Source of the DNA: RGIG8748 sp045539515
Lineage (GTDB): Bacteria > Bacillota > Clostridia > UMGS1810
Assembly (NCBI GenBank): GCA_045539515.1
Contig: JAZQFN010000083.1
Location: 25,142-89,141, forward strand
Direction of reading: 5' to 3'
Length of the DNA: 64,000 bases
Shown here piece by piece: positions 52,053 to 60,468 of the stretch. Below the pieces are notes generated by a model. It searched no databases, had not been told where the DNA came from, and was given only the letters and a program-made list of their open reading frames with translations. The position numbers were made by a program, and so were the translations under genes. The first letter of the stretch is position 1, and each line of letters opens with the position of its first letter.

Positions 52053-52484
52053 ATGCTTATAGAGAATATGACATCAAAGCATGCTGACGACGTAATTGAA
52101 ATGATGAGAATTTTTTACACCTCTCCTGCGGTGCATACCGACGGCTCGGAAGAAATATACAGAGCCGATGTGGAAAACTGCGTAAACGGCAATCCATATC
52201 TTGAAGGTTATGTATTTACGGAAAATGATGGTATAGCAGGCTACGGCATGCTTGCAAAGAGCTTTTCCACAGAGTTTGGAAAGCAGTGTATATGGATAGA
52301 GGATATATATATTAAGCCGGAGCACAGGGGCAAAGGAATTGGTAGTGAATTTCTGGCATTTGTGGAAAAAAGCTACCCCGATGCCATACTTCGTCTTGAG
52401 GTTGAAGAAGGAAACGAAAGAGCTGTGCATGTGTACAAAAAAGCAGGCTTTGGAGTTTTGCCATATATGGAAATGAAGAAATAA
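52053..52484 (+). CDS. GNAT-family N-acetyltransferase
   Basis: A 143-residue GNAT acetyltransferase. The acetyl-CoA-binding motif is IKPEHRGKGIGSEFL (Q/RxxGxG/A type), followed by the conserved RLEVEEGNERAVHVYKKAGF end. These enzymes move acetyl from acetyl-CoA to an amine; the acceptor is unknown. Third gene of the operon, 20 bases after the PHP gene. Confidence 0.88.
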   Translation: MLIENMTSKHADDVIEMMRIFYTSPAVHTDGSEEIYRADVENCVNGNPYLEGYVFTENDGIAGYGMLAKSFSTEFGKQCIWIEDIYIKPEHRGKGIGSEFLAFVEKSYPDAILRLEVEEGNERAVHVYKKAGFGVLPYMEMKK

Positions 52485-52498
52485 GGAGATTATACATT

Positions 52499-52777
52499 AT
52501 GAAAGCAATTCTGGATAACTACATTGAAAAAATAAATGAACTGAAAAACGCTCTTGTGCCCATGGAAAAAGCAGACGAGATTTATCCGAAGGTAAGAGAA
52601 CTTGTTGTCAAGATGCAGGAAGAAGCCACAGCAACCAAAGATGAAATGCTTCACCCAACACTTTACAATGCGGCGGCAACCATTGCCACAGCTCCCGAAG
52701 GGTGCTCTGTACGTCAGCTTTCGGAAGCTCTCGGAGATGCGGTGGCAGAAATGGAAATGATGAAGGAATATTTTTGA
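52499..52777 (+). CDS. Hypothetical protein, small and helical
   Basis: A 92-residue protein I do not recognise. It is almost wholly helical, acidic and without membrane segments (MKAILDNYIEKINELKNALV at the start, VAEMEMMKEYF at the end). The segment PTLYNAAATIATAPEGCSVRQL hints at a small compact fold. Its good ribosome binding site (AAGGAG) and place in a tight operon (14- and 15-base gaps) make it a real gene. Confidence 0.75.
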   Translation: MKAILDNYIEKINELKNALVPMEKADEIYPKVRELVVKMQEEATATKDEMLHPTLYNAAATIATAPEGCSVRQLSEALGDAVAEMEMMKEYF

Positions 52778-52792
52778 AAGGGGAAAAAGACT

Positions 52793-53392
52793 ATGAGTAA
52801 GACAATAGTATTTTTAGGTTCTTCCGTTACCTGTGGCGGTGACGGATACTCCATGACAGAGTATGTAAGGGAAAACACACCCCACACCTGCATTAAGTGG
52901 GCGGTTTCCGGAACAACCTTGGCAGATATTGATGAACAGTCCTATGTTTCCAGAATGAAAAAGGAAATGTCAAATCAGGACGAATGTGACCTTATAATAA
53001 CACAGCTTTCCACAAATGATGCTGCCAGAGGTCTTCCGCTGGGTGATGTGTCGAAAGGTTTTGACAAAGATACTTTTGCTAAAGAAACCATAACAGGAGC
53101 TATAGAGTACATCATTGCATCTGTTAAGGAAAAATATGATTGCCCGGTGGCTTTCTACACGGGAACAAAGTTTGAAAAGCCACTCTATCAGCAAATGGTG
53201 GATAGACTCCATGATCTCAAAGAAAAATGGGGCATAGATATAATAGACCTTTGGAACGATGAGGAAATGAATTCTGTTTCTCCCGAAGACAGAGAAAGAT
53301 TTATGCACCCCGACGGCGTTCATCCCAAGCATGAGGGTTATGAACTTTGGTGGGGACCAAAATTTACGGAGTATGTAAACGACATTTTATAA
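52793..53392 (+). CDS. SGNH/GDSL-family hydrolase
   Basis: A 199-residue esterase-like protein. Block I holds the nucleophile Ser (IVFLGSSVTCGGDG), block III has the Asn (LSTNDAARG), and block V has Asp and His (HPDGVHPKHEGY). SGNH hydrolases remove acyl groups from sugars, lipids or peptides. There is no signal peptide, so it acts in the cytoplasm. Beside a GNAT gene, it might work on acetylated metabolites, which is only a guess. Confidence 0.87.
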   Translation: MSKTIVFLGSSVTCGGDGYSMTEYVRENTPHTCIKWAVSGTTLADIDEQSYVSRMKKEMSNQDECDLIITQLSTNDAARGLPLGDVSKGFDKDTFAKETITGAIEYIIASVKEKYDCPVAFYTGTKFEKPLYQQMVDRLHDLKEKWGIDIIDLWNDEEMNSVSPEDRERFMHPDGVHPKHEGYELWWGPKFTEYVNDIL

Positions 53393-53407
53393 AGGAGATG
53401 AGCGAAA

Positions 53408-54829
53408 ATGAAAACTTTTACCAAAATCATTGAACGAAATCTCTCTGCCGATGTGCTTGTAGTTGGCGGAGGAGTTGGCGGTTGTGCGGCGGCAATAGCG
53501 GCGTCACGAAAGGGTGTCAAGGTTATCCTTGCAGAGGAAACCGGTTGTCTTGGCGGTCAGGCGGGATTTGGACTTGTAACTCCTGTGGGTTCTATAGTTA
53601 CAATGTCCGGCAAATCCTTTGGGGGTCTTGTTGAGGAAATATGGGAAAATGTTAAGGAAGAAACCGCAAAATACTGCGTACATAATCCTCAGCACGAGGA
53701 TAGCTTTATCGCGTCCCCTCACATACTTAAATATGTGTTATTGAAACTTGCAGCCGATGCCGGAGTAGATGTACGTTTTCATACAACCCTGATAGATGCT
53801 GTTTCAAAAGATGGCAAAGTTACGGATGCTGTTTTTTCGGACAGGTCGGGATTGGTGTCCATAAGTGCAAAGATGTTTATAGATGGTACCGGTGACGGTA
53901 ATCTTATTGCTTTATCGGGAGCGGACTATGTTATAGGAAGTGAAGAAGATGCTTATGCATCACTTAAAGATAACGGCTTAGATAGGGTTCATTGTCAGGA
54001 AGGTACTTACGAAGGCGCAAAAGGAAAAGCTCTTCAGCCGGTTTCCATATTCTTTACCATGGGCAATGTAGATATGGAAAAGGCAATGAGCTACAACAAC
54101 AAAGCTCTGAAATACGAAGACCTTGGCATAACAAAGGAAGAATTCAAAAAGTGGAAGTTTGCAGGCACCTGCGGTTTTGAAGATAACGGAGATCTAATCC
54201 CCATGCCTCAGGGCAGAATTCTTGTAAGCTACAGCCCTGTGGAGGGGGTTGCAGTTCTCAATATGTCCCGTGTTGTGGGAATAGACGGCTCTGATGCCGC
54301 GAGCCTGAGTGAAGGCGAAATAAAGGCACAGCTTCAGCTTATAGCAATTGTGGATTTTTTAAAAACCTTTGTTCCTGCTTTTAAGGATAGCTATCTTATA
54401 CAGTCTGCCTGCTCTCTCGGCATAAGAGAAACAAGGCGTCTTGTGGGTATTGAAACTCTTAAGGGCGGCGACGTTATAACGGCAAAACAGATAGAAAATC
54501 CCATTGCGAGAGGCTCGTATATCATAGATATCCACGACCCCAAGGGCAAGAGTCTTGCAATAGGCGGTGCCATAAAGGGCGACTTCTACGATATTCCCTA
54601 CGGCACAATTGTGTCTGCGAACAGAGATAACCTTTTTGCCTGCGGAAGGTGCATTTCCGCAGACCATGTGGCGCACTCGTCAAGCCGTATTCAGGGTACC
54701 TGCGTAATGACAGGTCAGGCGGCAGGCACAGCGGCGGCTATGTGTGCAGGGAATAATATATCTCCGAAGGACCTGAGCGAGGTCTGTCTTAAACAAAAGC
54801 TTATTGACGATGGTGTTTATTTGAATTGA
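53408..54829 (+). CDS. FAD-dependent oxidoreductase (FAD_oxidored, PF12831-like)
   Basis: A 473-residue flavoprotein. Residues 13-40 form the dinucleotide-binding fold (ADVLVVGGGVGGCAAAIAAS, then LAEETGCLGGQAG). Near the C-terminus lie the second FAD motif (NLFACGRCISADHVAHSSSR) and GTCVMTGQAAGTAAAMCA. This family is common in gut and polysaccharide-degrading bacteria but its substrates are mostly unknown. It is the last gene of the six-gene operon and is followed by a bidirectional terminator. Confidence 0.87.
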   Translation: MKTFTKIIERNLSADVLVVGGGVGGCAAAIAASRKGVKVILAEETGCLGGQAGFGLVTPVGSIVTMSGKSFGGLVEEIWENVKEETAKYCVHNPQHEDSFIASPHILKYVLLKLAADAGVDVRFHTTLIDAVSKDGKVTDAVFSDRSGLVSISAKMFIDGTGDGNLIALSGADYVIGSEEDAYASLKDNGLDRVHCQEGTYEGAKGKALQPVSIFFTMGNVDMEKAMSYNNKALKYEDLGITKEEFKKWKFAGTCGFEDNGDLIPMPQGRILVSYSPVEGVAVLNMSRVVGIDGSDAASLSEGEIKAQLQLIAIVDFLKTFVPAFKDSYLIQSACSLGIRETRRLVGIETLKGGDVITAKQIENPIARGSYIIDIHDPKGKSLAIGGAIKGDFYDIPYGTIVSANRDNLFACGRCISADHVAHSSSRIQGTCVMTGQAAGTAAAMCAGNNISPKDLSEVCLKQKLIDDGVYLN

Positions 54830-54856
54830 TACTGTATATGTTAAAAACATAAAATA

Positions 54857-54897
54857 AATAATCCCCGAAATCTAGTCTGATTTCGGGGATTATTTAT
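54857..54897. terminator. Bidirectional terminator between convergent genes
   Basis: AATAATCCCCGAAATC (54857-54872) pairs perfectly with 54879-54894 around a 6-base loop. It lies between the FAD oxidoreductase operon and pheT. Confidence 0.85.
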
Positions 54898-54912
54898 TCT
54901 ATATTTGTATAT

Positions 54913-57273
54913 TTACTTTTTAAGTTCGATACCCTTACCTGCAAGGTCTGCGATAATAGCATCTGCCACAGCCATAACTTCTTCTCTTGTAAGAGTTCTT
55001 TCGGGATGGGAAAATACCATTCTCACAGTAATTGACTTGCCGTTTTCGTCTTCATAGATGTCGGCAACACTTACTTTCTTTATAAGTTCGCAGTTCTGAG
55101 CTTTTATAGCTTCGGATATGGGAGCAAACTTATCTGTAACAAAGGAAAGGTCAATTTCCATTTCCGGGAACTTGGAGGGTTCCTCGTATTTGATACTTGC
55201 ATTGGTTATTGCAGCAAATTCTGCCACATCAATTTCTGCATATACTATAGCGGCTTTCTTGTCTATCTTCTTGGAGATAACGGGGTGAACCACGCCGATT
55301 TCACCGATTACCTTGCCTGCACAGGAGATTTCGTTTAAGTTCTTAATGTGCTGATAGGAGTGAGTAGCCTCTATTGTCTTTACGGAAAGTGCTTCGTGCT
55401 TGATGTCGTCTGCCACAACACAGAGCATTGTGTAAAGCTCTCTGTAGAGCGCCTCTACACTCTTTGTTTTGGAGAAGAGTGTTACTGCAAGCTTCTTACA
55501 TTCTTTGCAAAGACCGTCTGCACCAATTCCGTCTACTGTTCTGCCGATTTCGAATACGCCGAAGTCTGCAGAGTAGCCTGTGTTGTACTTAACCTGACAA
55601 AGCTGTGTGGGAACTATGGATTTACGGATTGTTTCAATGTTGGGGTTTGTAGCATTTACAAGCTTAACATTATCTTCAATTTCAATTCCCAGAGCCTTGA
55701 ACTCATCGTAGTATGCCCAGATGTAGGAGTGAAGCTCGTGGAGAGAATAACGCTTAACAAGTATATCCTTGATTCTGTCTTCAACAGATTTTTCCACGTC
55801 TGCTCTCACCGGGTAGAGGGGAGCTAAAGCTGTATTTATATCGAAGTTGTCGTAACCGTAGATTCTGGTGATTTCTTCGATTATATCTGCTTTCATGGTT
55901 ACATCCTTGGTAGCTCTCCAGGAAGGAACGGTTACCTTGAAACTGTCGCCTTCGTTTTCCACACCAAAGCCAAGGGCTGTGAGGGTTTCCACTATTGTAG
56001 CATTGGGAATTTCAATACCGGTGTACTTATCTACAAAGCTCTTTTCAAAGTCAAGAGATATTGTATCGTATTTAAATGCAACCTCGTCGGTAAGTGCAGA
56101 TACCACCTTAACACCGGGGTCAATGTCCTTAAGAAGCTTTACAAATCTTGCAATGGCAGGAACAGTCATTTCGGGGTCGAGGCATTTTTCGTATCTCATG
56201 GAAGCGTCTGTTCTGTGTGCAAGACGTACGGTGGACTTACGGATGGATACCGCATCGAATGTAGCGGATTCCAATGTAAGAGTGGTTGTGTCTTCCACAA
56301 TTTCGGAATCAAGACCGCCCATGATACCTGCTATGGCAACAGGAGTGTCGCCGTTGCAAATCATAAGGGTATTTTCATCTATATTTCTTTCTACACCGTC
56401 AAGAGTCTGGAAAGTAAATTTATCTTGGAATCTCTTAATTCTGAGCTTTTCTACCTTGCGGGAGTCAAAAGCGTGCATAGGCTGACCCATTTCCAACATA
56501 AGGTAGTTGGTAAGGTCTGCAAGGAGATTTATACCTCTCATACCGCAGTAGAAAAGACGGATTCTCATATTTACAGGGCTTACTGTCTTTGTGATGTTTT
56601 CTACCTGCAGACAGGAGTATCTCTGACAAAGAGGATCCTCTATCTTCATATCTACCTTGGGGAGGTTGTCAAATTCTTCTAAAGCAACGGTTTCAAGAGG
56701 TTTTAAAGGTCTTTTTGCAAGTGTGGCAAATTCTCTTGCAATTCCGTAGTGTCCCCAAAGGTCGGGACGGTTTGTAAGAGATTTGTTATCTACTTCAAAG
56801 ATAATATCGTCTATATCGTATATTTCCTTAATGTCGGTACCGTTTGCCACCTCTTCGGTAATACCCATAATACCGGAGTTTTCGTCACTAATGCCGATTT
56901 CCTTTTCGGAACAGCACATACCGTAGGACATATGACCTGCAAGGGGTCTGGGGGCAATTTCTATTTCGCCGATTTTAGCGCCAACCTTTGCAAAAGCGGT
57001 CTTCATACCTACTCTTACATTGGGAGCACCGCAGACTACATCTGTAAGCTCACCGTTACCGGCATCTACCTTAAGAAGGTGGAGCTTCTTTGATTCGGGA
57101 TGATCTTCCACGGACATAATTTCAGCTACTACTATACCGCTGATATCGCTTCCTTTGTAGAAAATTTCGTTTTCTACTTCCGCTGTGGAAAGTGAAAACT
57201 GGCTTATAAGCTTGGTTTTGTCAAGACCTGTAAGGTCAACAAAATCAGAAATCCAATTCATTGATAAAAACAT
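54913..57273 (-). CDS. pheT: Phenylalanine--tRNA ligase subunit beta
   Basis: A 786-residue beta subunit of the cytoplasmic alpha2-beta2 phenylalanyl-tRNA synthetase. Domains in order: B1 with a tRNA-binding (OB) fold (about 40-150: VAEIMSVEDHPESKKLHLL, ADVVCGAPNVRVG-like), B3/4 editing domain (about 210-385), B5 domain (about 400-470), catalytic-like core (about 480-680) and the C-terminal FDX-ACB anticodon-binding domain (about 690-786: YEEPSKFPEMEIDLSFVTDK). Full length for the family. It starts 18 bases after pheS with AGGAGG, so the two are co-translated. No T-box is seen upstream of the pair. Confidence 0.96.
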   Translation of the reverse strand: MFLSMNWISDFVDLTGLDKTKLISQFSLSTAEVENEIFYKGSDISGIVVAEIMSVEDHPESKKLHLLKVDAGNGELTDVVCGAPNVRVGMKTAFAKVGAKIGEIEIAPRPLAGHMSYGMCCSEKEIGISDENSGIMGITEEVANGTDIKEIYDIDDIIFEVDNKSLTNRPDLWGHYGIAREFATLAKRPLKPLETVALEEFDNLPKVDMKIEDPLCQRYSCLQVENITKTVSPVNMRIRLFYCGMRGINLLADLTNYLMLEMGQPMHAFDSRKVEKLRIKRFQDKFTFQTLDGVERNIDENTLMICNGDTPVAIAGIMGGLDSEIVEDTTTLTLESATFDAVSIRKSTVRLAHRTDASMRYEKCLDPEMTVPAIARFVKLLKDIDPGVKVVSALTDEVAFKYDTISLDFEKSFVDKYTGIEIPNATIVETLTALGFGVENEGDSFKVTVPSWRATKDVTMKADIIEEITRIYGYDNFDINTALAPLYPVRADVEKSVEDRIKDILVKRYSLHELHSYIWAYYDEFKALGIEIEDNVKLVNATNPNIETIRKSIVPTQLCQVKYNTGYSADFGVFEIGRTVDGIGADGLCKECKKLAVTLFSKTKSVEALYRELYTMLCVVADDIKHEALSVKTIEATHSYQHIKNLNEISCAGKVIGEIGVVHPVISKKIDKKAAIVYAEIDVAEFAAITNASIKYEEPSKFPEMEIDLSFVTDKFAPISEAIKAQNCELIKKVSVADIYEDENGKSITVRMVFSHPERTLTREEVMAVADAIIADLAGKGIELKK

Positions 57274-57290
57274 TGTTCGCTCCTCCTTTC

Positions 57291-58343
57291 TTATTCGTCA
57301 TCGGTAAACTGCGCAAGGGTCTTTAAGCTACCGCTGTTTAAGTCGCGGATATCCTTAACGCCGTACTTCATCATGGCAAGTCTTGTAAGACCAAGACCAA
57401 AGGCAAAGCCTGTGTATTCTTCGGGGTCAATTCCGCCGGCTCTTAAAACTTCGGGGTGAATCATACCGCAGGGGCAAAGCTCAAGCCAACCGCTGTGCTT
57501 ACAGGATGGGCAACCTTCGCCGCCACAGATAAGACAGCTTATGTCAAGCTCAAATCCGGGTTCCACAAAGGGGAAGAAGCCGGGACGGAGTCTTACTTTT
57601 ATATCTTTCTTAAATACTTCGGAGAGCATAGTCTTCATAAAGTATATAAGGTTGGATATGGAAATATCCTTGTCTACCATTACGCCTTCCATCTGGAAGA
57701 AGGTGTTTTCGTGGCAGGCGTCGGTGGATTCATTTCTGAAGCATCTTCCGGGGAATATAGCCTTAATGGGCACACCGTCATTTATGAGTGCATCTTTGTA
57801 CTTTTTGTAGATGGCATTCTGCGCCGCGGAAGTGTGGGTTTTTAAAAGCTGTCCGTTTTCAAGATAGTAGGTATCCTGCATATCGCGGGCAGGGTGATGC
57901 TTGGGGATGTTCAGCGCTTCAAAGCATTCGTAGTCGGTTACGATTTCGCTGTAGTTTTCCACATTGAAGCCCATGGAAATAAACACCTTTTCACATTCTC
58001 TCTGCACAAGAGTAATGGGGTGGTAGGAGCCTCTTTCCATATCAGCAGGTATGGAAAGGTCGAATTCCGGCATAGCCTCAAGCTCTTTCTTGATTTCTTC
58101 ATCCTTTAACTGCTGCATCTTTGCGGCAATTTTTTCTGTAGCTTCATTCTTTAAAATGTTAACATCCTGACCGAAGGACTTCTTTTCCTCGGGGGAAAGG
58201 TCCTTCATATTTTTGAGCAGATCTGTGATGGAGCCCTTTTTGCCAAGGTATGTAACACGCATTGCTTCCAATGTCTGTACATCGCTTGCAGCGGCAAGCT
58301 CTTCATCAAATTTTGCTCTCATGGCAACAATCTGATTGTCCAT
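57291..58343 (-). CDS. pheS: Phenylalanine--tRNA ligase subunit alpha
   Basis: A 350-residue alpha subunit. An N-terminal coiled coil (about 1-85) is followed by the class II catalytic core with motif 2 (FPGRCFRNESTDACHENTFF) and motif 3 (GFAFGLGLTRLAMMKYGV). The Phe pocket segment FEPGFELDISC-like region and the Cys-rich insert CLICGGEGCPSCKHSG are visible. The Cys-rich insert has four Cys and may bind zinc, which is unusual for bacterial PheS. AGGAGG precedes the start, and two TATAAT-like boxes lie on the minus strand between 58344 and 58440. Confidence 0.95.
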   Translation of the reverse strand: MDNQIVAMRAKFDEELAAASDVQTLEAMRVTYLGKKGSITDLLKNMKDLSPEEKKSFGQDVNILKNEATEKIAAKMQQLKDEEIKKELEAMPEFDLSIPADMERGSYHPITLVQRECEKVFISMGFNVENYSEIVTDYECFEALNIPKHHPARDMQDTYYLENGQLLKTHTSAAQNAIYKKYKDALINDGVPIKAIFPGRCFRNESTDACHENTFFQMEGVMVDKDISISNLIYFMKTMLSEVFKKDIKVRLRPGFFPFVEPGFELDISCLICGGEGCPSCKHSGWLELCPCGMIHPEVLRAGGIDPEEYTGFAFGLGLTRLAMMKYGVKDIRDLNSGSLKTLAQFTDDE

Positions 58344-58433
58344 AATTACCTCCTTATAGGAACGCCGTCAAATGGCGAAATATGTTATAGATGAGCACAA
58401 TAATCTCATTATAATAGTATTCTATCATTATAA

Positions 58434-58470
58434 TACAAAAAACCCCTTTAAGTCAAGACTTAAAGGGGTT
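58434..58470 (-). terminator. Intrinsic terminator of the DUF896 gene
   Basis: AACCCCTTTAAGTC (58441-58454) pairs with 58457-58470; on the minus strand a T-run follows at 58440-58434. It separates the DUF896 gene from the pheST promoter. Confidence 0.85.
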
Positions 58471-58475
58471 TAAGA

Positions 58476-58649
58476 TTAGTCTTTTTTGATTTCTATACCT
58501 TGAAGCTGTGCTCTGAGGTTGCGCTTTACGGAGTCAATGTATTCTCTGCGGAGCTCTGCCTGCTCTTGCTTTTCTGCTTCGGTTAAGCCTTCGGGGCTTT
58601 TCTGCTTTTTGGAGAGCTCGTTTATTCTTTCTATCTTATACTGTTCCAT
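58476..58649 (-). CDS. DUF896 family protein (YnzC-like)
   Basis: A 57-residue protein of the DUF896 family known from Firmicutes. The hallmark run is ERINELSKKQKSPEGLTEAE followed by AELRREYIDSVKRNLR. It is a short helical hairpin whose role is not established; in Bacillus one member is under SOS control. The ATG at 58649 has AAGGAAGG about 10 bases upstream; 18 upstream codons of the longer frame are not needed. It is a single-gene unit. Confidence 0.92.
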   Translation of the reverse strand: MEQYKIERINELSKKQKSPEGLTEAEKQEQAELRREYIDSVKRNLRAQLQGIEIKKD

Positions 58650-58864
58650 AATATCTACCTTCCTTAAACTATTGTCCCGCTTATTATACATCACCCGGGT
58701 CAAAATATCAAGTGTTTATAAATATGTTGTAGATAAGGCTATTTTAATGGTATAATTACTTAAGACTGATAAAAATTGCAATTAAATCCGCAAATTACAC
58801 AATGGTTTGCAATTGGAAAATATATTAATATTAAGTATAACGAAAATATCGGAGGGGAAAAATT

Positions 58865-59833
58865 ATGAATTTGGCATTTGCCGGTTTTAGGCATTCTCAC
58901 ATATTCGGGCTGTACAACAGCGCAATAAAGAGCGACAGAGTAAATGTGTGCGGTTCCTTTGAGGAAGATAAAACAGCGAGAGAAACGGTTGCACAGGAGC
59001 AAGGTGTTGTATTTAATTACAGCAGTTACGAGGAACTTTTAAGTGACAAAGAAGTAGATGCGGTGGCAATAGGTGATTGTTACGGCAAGCGCGGCAGCCT
59101 TGCCATAGAGGCACTTAAGGCAGGCAAGCACATAATACTTGATAAACCCATATGCACAAGTCTTGAAGAACTTGACGAAATAGAGCGCATTTCCAAGGAA
59201 AAGAACTTAAAAGTTTGCTGTATGCTAGATTTAAGGTATATGCTTCCTGCAATTAAGGCAAAGGAGATTGTGGATAGAGGTGAAATAGGTGAAGTTAAGA
59301 CTGCAAGCTTTACCGGTCAGCATGCCTTAAGCTACGGCTCAAGACCTATGTGGTATTTTGAAGAGGGTATGCACGGCGGCACTATAAATGACATAGCTAT
59401 CCATGGTATAGACATTGTGAGGTTTATCACAGGTAAGTCACTTACCAAGGTGGAGTGGGCAAAATGTTGGAACGCCTATGCAGACAAAGAGCCTCAGTTT
59501 AAGGATTCTGCACAGTTTGCTGCAAAGTTTGATGATTTGGCACTTATATCTGATGTGTCCTATGCGGCACCGGGGTTTAAGGGCATACTTCCCACATACT
59601 GGGATTTCTGCTTCTGGGGTACCAAGGGGCTTATAAAGTTTAACTATGCAGAAAGAAATCTTCACATATATAAGGAAGAGGAAGAGATTATAGAATATCC
59701 CGAAACTCAGCCGGGATACCTTGACCACTTCTGCGATGAAATAGAGGGCAATACAACTATTATGACTACAGAGAGCGTTATAGCCTCTGCAAGAGATACC
59801 CTTACAATACAGAAGTTTGCAGATGAAAATTAA
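58865..59833 (+). CDS. Gfo/Idh/MocA-family oxidoreductase
   Basis: A 322-residue NAD(P)-dependent dehydrogenase. The N-terminal Rossmann domain (MNLAFAGFRHSHIFGLYNSA) and the motif GKHIILDKPICTSLEE (EKP-type with Asp-Lys-Pro) are clear. A second domain (about 125-300) holds GGTINDIAIHGIDIVRFITG with the catalytic-type His. Substrates are sugars, inositols or sugar acids. It is a single-gene unit with GGAGGG before the start and a terminator after it. A link to uronate or inositol catabolism is possible but unproven. Confidence 0.9.
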   Translation: MNLAFAGFRHSHIFGLYNSAIKSDRVNVCGSFEEDKTARETVAQEQGVVFNYSSYEELLSDKEVDAVAIGDCYGKRGSLAIEALKAGKHIILDKPICTSLEELDEIERISKEKNLKVCCMLDLRYMLPAIKAKEIVDRGEIGEVKTASFTGQHALSYGSRPMWYFEEGMHGGTINDIAIHGIDIVRFITGKSLTKVEWAKCWNAYADKEPQFKDSAQFAAKFDDLALISDVSYAAPGFKGILPTYWDFCFWGTKGLIKFNYAERNLHIYKEEEEIIEYPETQPGYLDHFCDEIEGNTTIMTTESVIASARDTLTIQKFADEN

Positions 59834-59843
59834 AAACACATAC

Positions 59844-59885
59844 AAATGCAACAGTGCCGAAAGGGTGTGCTGTTGCATTTTTTAT
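59844..59885 (+). terminator. Intrinsic terminator
   Basis: AAATGCAACAG (59844-59854) pairs with CTGTTGCATTT (59870-59880) around a 15-base loop, then TTTTATT. Confidence 0.82.
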
Positions 59886-59911
59886 TCACAAAAAAATTTT
59901 TTAAAAAACTA

Positions 59912-59959
59912 TTGACAAATGGAAAATAAATGATATAATAATAGTAACGATTATCATTA
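59912..59959 (+). promoter_or_regulatory. Promoter and Fur/PerR-like box of the regulator gene
   Basis: TTGACA (59912-59917), 16 bases, TATAAT (59934-59939), then a 7-1-7 imperfect palindrome TAACGAT-T-ATCATTA (59945-59959) over the start of transcription. The same layout is found at the rubrerythrin promoter, so the regulator probably controls itself. Confidence 0.75.
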
Positions 59960-59978
59960 TTGAAGTTGAGGTGATTAT

Positions 59979-60371
59979 ATGGCAACAGCAATTAAGCACA
60001 GCCGACAGCGAGATGCAATACTTACTATGCTTCGCTCAAGATACGACCACCCCACGGCAGACCAGCTCTACACCGACCTTAAGCCGGATTTTCCCAAGTT
60101 AAGCCTAGGTACTGTATACAGAAACTTAAGTTTGCTTGCAGATATGGGAGAGGTGATTAAGATTTCTTCCACAGGCACTTCCGAAAGGTACGACGGCAAT
60201 GTAGGCGCCCACTACCACTTCTCTTGCGAGAAGTGCGGATGCGTAGACGACGTTCCCATTCCGGTGGAACTTAAGCTTGAGGAAGCGGCACACAAGGCGA
60301 TAGGTGCCAAGGTGAATAAACATTCCACAGTTTTTTACGGAATTTGCAAAAATTGTTTAAAAAATGCTTGA
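59979..60371 (+). CDS. Fur-family transcriptional regulator, PerR-like
   Basis: A 130-residue Fur-superfamily protein. The N-terminal winged helix contains RDAILTMLRSRYDHPTADQL and SLGTVYRNLSLLADMGEV. The C-terminal metal and dimer part has YHFSCEKCGCVDDV and a second Cys pair (GICKNCL), the four-Cys structural zinc site. The combination and the rubrerythrin neighbour suggest a PerR-type peroxide sensor, though iron (Fur) sensing is not excluded. Its stop TGA overlaps the TTGACA of the rubrerythrin promoter. Confidence 0.9.
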   Translation: MATAIKHSRQRDAILTMLRSRYDHPTADQLYTDLKPDFPKLSLGTVYRNLSLLADMGEVIKISSTGTSERYDGNVGAHYHFSCEKCGCVDDVPIPVELKLEEAAHKAIGAKVNKHSTVFYGICKNCLKNA

Positions 60372-60420
60372 CATTTTAAAATAATGTGTTATAATAACAA
60401 TAACAGTAATCATTACTGTT
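60368..60420 (+). promoter_or_regulatory. Promoter with perfect palindromic operator of the rubrerythrin gene
   Basis: TTGACA (60368-60373), 16 bases, TATAAT (60390-60395), then a perfect 19-base palindrome AACAGTAATCATTACTGTT (60402-60420) centred just after the expected start of transcription. It is PerR/Fur-like in form. Confidence 0.82.
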
Positions 60421-60468
60421 TTGTTTTAAAATTAAAAGTTTATATTTATATTTTAGGAGGAATTTGTT

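Noticed and set aside
55348..56485. Long plus-strand frames opposite pheT
   Set aside because: pheT is unmistakable on the other strand; these are shadow frames.
58344..58440. T-box upstream of pheST
   Set aside because: No TGGTACCGCG sequence and the gap is too short.
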